A model generated the notes under the pieces. That model saw only the letters and a program-made list of their open reading frames with translations, was not told the DNA's origin and did no database searches. From JBLUOA01 sp048060095 (GTDB taxonomy: Bacteria > Pseudomonadota > Alphaproteobacteria > Rhodobacterales > Rhodobacteraceae), in contig NZ_JBLUOA010000001.1 in assembly GCF_048060095.1 (NCBI RefSeq), positions 1,674,001 to 1,738,000 on the forward strand: a stretch of 64,000 nucleotides of DNA, written 5' to 3'. A program made the translations under genes and the position numbers. Below, piece by piece: positions 61,400 to 64,000 of the stretch (within the stretch, counting starts at the first letter, position 1; each line of letters starts with the position of its first letter).

Positions 61400-62011
61400 A
61401 TGGGTAAGTCATTTCTAAGCAAAGCGTATGAGTTGTTCACCTCGGCGGACACGCGAAAGCTCTACGACGACTGGTCCGAAAGCTACGACGCCGAGATCGC
61501 CGAGAACGGCTACCAGACCCCGGACAGGATCGCGGACGCGCTCCGACAATTCGCCGATCGCGACACGGTCATTCTGGATTTCGGCTGCGGCACCGGGCTA
61601 AGCGGCGAAGCCCTAAAAGCCGCCGGGTTCACGATGATTGATGGCGTGGATTTGTCAGCAGATATGCTGGCAGAGGCGAAAGCAAAGGGCGTTTATCGCG
61701 ACCTTCAGCAAGTCGAAGCGGGCGATGACCTTTCCACGCATCAAGGCAAATACGGCGCCGTGACAGCCTGTGGCGCGATCGGCGTCGGCGCCGCACCAAT
61801 TGAGGTGGTCGATGTGTTGATGAATCTGCTGGACAAAGATGGGCTGTTCGTCTTTTCGCTTAACGATCACGCGCTTGCTGATCCGGTGTTTGAGGCCAAG
61901 GTGATGGAATACACCGATTGCGGCGCCGCGCGGCTGGAATTTCGCGAACATGGCGATCACCTTCCGGGGATCAATCTGAAATCCATGGTCTACGTGCTGC
62001 GCAAAAATTGA
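61400..62011 (+). CDS. Class I SAM-dependent methyltransferase
   Basis: A 203-residue methyltransferase. The SAM motif I is VILDFGCGTGLSGEALKAAG near residue 57, with GVDLSADMLAEAKAKGVY giving the motif II acidic residue. The N-terminus LYDDWSESYDAEI resembles ubiquinone/menaquinone and small-molecule methyltransferases; the substrate is unknown. ATG 61400 is the chosen start; its stop overlaps the TTG start of gluQ by four bases (TTGA). Confidence 0.85.
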   Translation: MGKSFLSKAYELFTSADTRKLYDDWSESYDAEIAENGYQTPDRIADALRQFADRDTVILDFGCGTGLSGEALKAAGFTMIDGVDLSADMLAEAKAKGVYRDLQQVEAGDDLSTHQGKYGAVTACGAIGVGAAPIEVVDVLMNLLDKDGLFVFSLNDHALADPVFEAKVMEYTDCGAARLEFREHGDHLPGINLKSMVYVLRKN

Positions 62012-62892
62012 CGTTCAGAACCCGTTTCGCCCCGTCACCCACTGGCCCCCTGCACCTCGGTCACGCCTACTCGGCGCTGCTAGCCTATGACATGGCGATG
62101 GCTGCGGGTGGCGATTTTCTCCTCCGCATAGAAGATATCGACCGGTCCCGCGCTCGCCCGGAATGGGAAGAGCAAATATATGACGATCTTCGCTGGCTCG
62201 GTATCTGGTGGCCCGATCCCGCCATGCGGCAATCAGAGCGAACCGCTGCCTATCAATCGGCACTGGACGAACTTTGGCAGCGAGAGATTGTCTACATTTG
62301 CACCTGTAGCCGACGGGACATCGAACTTGCCGCCAGCGCTCCGCAAGAAGGTGTCGAACCGACCTTTGGGCCGGACGGATTAATTTATCCGGGAACATGC
62401 CGCGACAAAGGGCATGGCCCGATTGATCCAGAATTAGAGCGCCCCAAAGACGTGGTGCTACGCCTTGATATGGATCGAGCTATCCAGTGCATTGCCCATC
62501 ACCACCCAACCAATTTCACCGAAGACGGCACCGGACCCGATGGCAAACACGGCCCCATCGAAATCCGCCAAGATACCCTCATCAATTCAATCGGCGACGT
62601 TGTCCTTGCCCGACGGGATATGGGCACGTCCTATCATCTCTCCGTCGTCCTCGATGACGCGGCGCAGGGCATCACCCATGTCGTGCGTGGTCAGGATTTG
62701 TTCGAGGCCACCAAAATCCACGTCGTTCTGCAAATACTGCTGGGTCTGCCGACGCCGATCTACCACCATCACAAACTGATCCGCGACGAAAACGGTAAGC
62801 GCCTTGCCAAACGGGATGACGCCCGCGCCATCGCGAAATTCAGACAGGATGGCGCGACCCCGGAAGACATCCGCCGAATGGTCGGACTCTAA
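62008..62892 (+). CDS. gluQ: Glutamyl-Q tRNA(Asp) synthetase
   Basis: GluRS paralogue that attaches glutamate to queuosine-34 of tRNA-Asp (294 residues, without an anticodon-binding domain). The start TFRTRFAPSPTGPLHLGHAYSAL contains the HIGH box; KLIRDENGKRLAKRDDA is the KMSKS equivalent, and CTCSRRD...YPGTC are the zinc ligands typical of GluQRS. The TTG at 62008 is preferred; an upstream ATG would overlap the methyltransferase. Directly after the stop comes a 30-bp repeat. Confidence 0.93.
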   Translation: MTFRTRFAPSPTGPLHLGHAYSALLAYDMAMAAGGDFLLRIEDIDRSRARPEWEEQIYDDLRWLGIWWPDPAMRQSERTAAYQSALDELWQREIVYICTCSRRDIELAASAPQEGVEPTFGPDGLIYPGTCRDKGHGPIDPELERPKDVVLRLDMDRAIQCIAHHHPTNFTEDGTGPDGKHGPIEIRQDTLINSIGDVVLARRDMGTSYHLSVVLDDAAQGITHVVRGQDLFEATKIHVVLQILLGLPTPIYHHHKLIRDENGKRLAKRDDARAIAKFRQDGATPEDIRRMVGL

Positions 62893-62894
62893 CC

Positions 62895-62924
62895 GGTTTC
62901 ATCTTGCCCAAAATACTCCCGCCG
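62895..62924 (+). repeat. 30-bp dispersed repeat, copy 3
   Basis: Core CCCAAAATACTCCCGCCG, three bases after the gluQ stop. In the opposite orientation it lies 3' of hisI. Matches copy 1 (27/30, reverse complement) and copy 2 (26/30). Confidence 0.75.
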
Positions 62925-62936
62925 GAGGCATAAAAT

Positions 62937-63299
62937 CTATTGCGCCTCGGGCTTTAACAACTCGACTTCTTCACCATCCCGAACCGCCGTATAAAAACAA
63001 CTCCGCCGATTGGTGTGGCACGCTGACCCCTCTTGCCGGACGAGCAGAAGCAAACAATCGCTGTCACAATCCACACGTAGGTCGACCAGCTCCTGCGTAT
63101 GACCTGACGTTTCGCCCTTTACCCAGAACGATTGGCGAGAACGGGACCAATACGTGACCCTCCCGGTCGCTAACGTCCGCGCCACGGCATCCGCATTCAT
63201 CCACGCCATCATAAGCACGTCTCCATTCGTCTCATCCTGCGCAATCGCCGGGATCAGGCCTTGGTCATCAAATTTCAGCGTTGCGGGATCGAAGGACAT
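62937..63299 (-). CDS. hisI: Phosphoribosyl-AMP cyclohydrolase
   Basis: Third step of histidine biosynthesis (120 residues). The zinc-binding DCDSDCLLLLVRQEGSACHTNRRSCFY segment, with the three Cys, and the MMAWMNADAVARTLATGRVTYWSRSRQSFWVKGE segment are diagnostic. It is the monofunctional HisI without a HisE domain, as in other alphaproteobacteria. It stands alone, away from other his genes, and is divergent from the NifU-like gene. Confidence 0.96.
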   Translation of the reverse strand: MSFDPATLKFDDQGLIPAIAQDETNGDVLMMAWMNADAVARTLATGRVTYWSRSRQSFWVKGETSGHTQELVDLRVDCDSDCLLLLVRQEGSACHTNRRSCFYTAVRDGEEVELLKPEAQ

Positions 63300-63363
63300 G
63301 GCATACCCATTTGATTGCTGTCAGCAAAGCCTATCTAAGTCAGAGCGGCGATGAGGGAAAGCC

Positions 63364-63816
63364 ATGACGACCGACGCGGACCTATTCAAGCTCTACTCGA
63401 CCCGTATTCTGGCGCTCGCGGCGGATATCCCGTTGACCGATCGGCTTTCCAACCCCCACTCGACCGTCAAGAAGCGCGCACCGCTCTGCGGATCTGCCGT
63501 CACGGTCGATCTTTGCGTGGCGGATGGGCGCGTGTCCAAATTTGCGCAGGATGTGAAGGCTTGCGCGCTCGGTCAAGCCGCCGCATCCGTCGTCGGTGCC
63601 AACATCATCGGCCGGACACGGGCAGAGGTTGAAACCGCCCGCAATCAACTCCGCGCCATGCTGAAATCCGACGGCCCCGCCCCTGACGCGCCGTTCAACG
63701 AGCTTGAGGTTCTGATCCCCGCGCGAGGGTTTGCCAATAGGCACGGCTCCATCCTGCTTGCGCTTGATGCCACGCTCGATGCATTCGACGACGCCACCAA
63801 TAGCTGCTGCGCATAA
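63364..63816 (+). CDS. NifU-like iron-sulfur scaffold protein
   Basis: A 150-residue NifU N-terminal (IscU-like) scaffold. The cluster-binding Cys occur in the expected places, in PLCGSAVTVDL and KACALGQAAASV; the conserved Asp that follows the first Cys in classical IscU is not obvious, and a third Cys is near the C-terminal end (SCCA). It may be a relative used for non-canonical cluster or sulfur handling. It stands alone; the usual iscS is not in the window. Confidence 0.85.
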   Translation: MTTDADLFKLYSTRILALAADIPLTDRLSNPHSTVKKRAPLCGSAVTVDLCVADGRVSKFAQDVKACALGQAAASVVGANIIGRTRAEVETARNQLRAMLKSDGPAPDAPFNELEVLIPARGFANRHGSILLALDATLDAFDDATNSCCA

Positions 63817-63847
63817 AAAAACCGCCGCGCATCCTGATGGACGGCGG
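63814..63847 (-). terminator. Minus-strand terminator for a gene beyond the right edge
   Basis: On the minus strand CCGCCG and CGGCGG pair and are followed by a T run that overlaps the NifU-like stop codon. A leftward gene past 64000 probably ends here. The remaining 63855-64000 shows no gene. Confidence 0.6.
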
Positions 63848-64000
63848 CGGAAGTATGCGTGTCTCTCGGCAGATATGGGTCGACGGGGTGAAGGGGTAGC
63901 ACCCGGACTTTGACAGGCAGTCAATGTGGAACGCATCGGATTGGGGACAGGATGCGCGACCCAGTAACAGAGAACGCAGGCAGAAACCTAAACAAATGTC

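Noticed and set aside
1..64000. CRISPR array, prophage or insertion sequence
   Set aside because: No regular repeat-spacer pattern, phage structural gene or transposase was seen; the 30-bp repeats are too few and too dispersed.

Overview
The window looks like chromosomal DNA from an alphaproteobacterium of the Rhodobacterales, most likely the marine Roseobacter group. The evidence is the high-GC coding style with many GTG/TTG starts and 4-nt gene overlaps, and the gene content: usg, a citramalate synthase, a zwf-pgl-pgi Entner-Doudoroff operon, dimethylglycine-dehydrogenase-like fusion proteins, an MttB-family methyltransferase, BdhA next to a patatin-like lipase, and a standalone Hint protein. 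This placement is inferred from gene content; no marker phylogeny was run. I saw no prophage, insertion sequence, CRISPR array or rRNA.

Layout. 1-9195: the 3' part of mfd, then a long leftward block (Bcr/CflA-type MFS pump, FrnE-like DsbA protein, acyl-CoA synthetase, AqpS-like aquaglyceroporin, arsenate reductase, a 38-residue entericidin-like lipoprotein, and an orphan YejA-like peptide-binding protein). 9196-9463: an intergenic region with a candidate small RNA. 9464-17755: bdhA and a patatin lipase, DUF502, psuG-psuK, a cupin, rpsB-tsf, and a LuxR solo translationally coupled to aroQ. 18137-24459: a rightward one-carbon/corrinoid cluster (PF13769 protein, MetF-like reductase, methyl-THF:corrinoid methyltransferase, lipoprotein, corrinoid-reactivating ASKHA ferredoxin), interrupted by a cytochrome P460 on the other strand. 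24522-25662: an AT-richer orphan gene, a possible 20-residue membrane peptide, and tRNA-Gly(CCC). 25818-31148: thioesterase, pgi/pgl/zwf behind a LacI-type operator, and a radical SAM protein. 31161-42430: housekeeping genes (HNH, glyoxalase, esterase-AlkA, MFS, NDUFAF6-like-cimA-cysS, MmcQ, aminotransferase-PEP mutase family, TPM protein). 42645-49218: an MttB-family methyltransferase and two divergent FAD/GcvT demethylases. 49225-64000: Hint protein, tRNA-Leu(CAA), zinc metallopeptidase, DedA-dsbB, an Lrp-arginase-ornithine cyclodeaminase-NhaC block, usg, gyrA, trmFO, a methyltransferase, gluQ, hisI and a NifU-like scaffold.

How the genes fit together. The most coherent story is methyl-group catabolism. 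The MttB-family enzyme would move a methyl group from a quaternary amine to a corrinoid protein. The ASKHA ferredoxin would reactivate oxidised corrinoid. The AcsE-like methyltransferase would pass the methyl to tetrahydrofolate, and the MetF-like reductase would oxidise it to methylene-THF. The FAD/GcvT proteins would remove further methyl groups as methylene-THF. The corrinoid carrier protein itself is not in the window. Two of these proteins end in runs of six or seven arginines, and the MttB protein begins with an Arg-rich segment, which may be a shared assembly feature. This is the strongest candidate for an under-described system here.

Other points worth attention are a promoter-plus-terminator small RNA upstream of bdhA, a three-copy 30-bp repeat that supplies the lipase start codon, and a LuxR solo whose signal-binding Asp is replaced.
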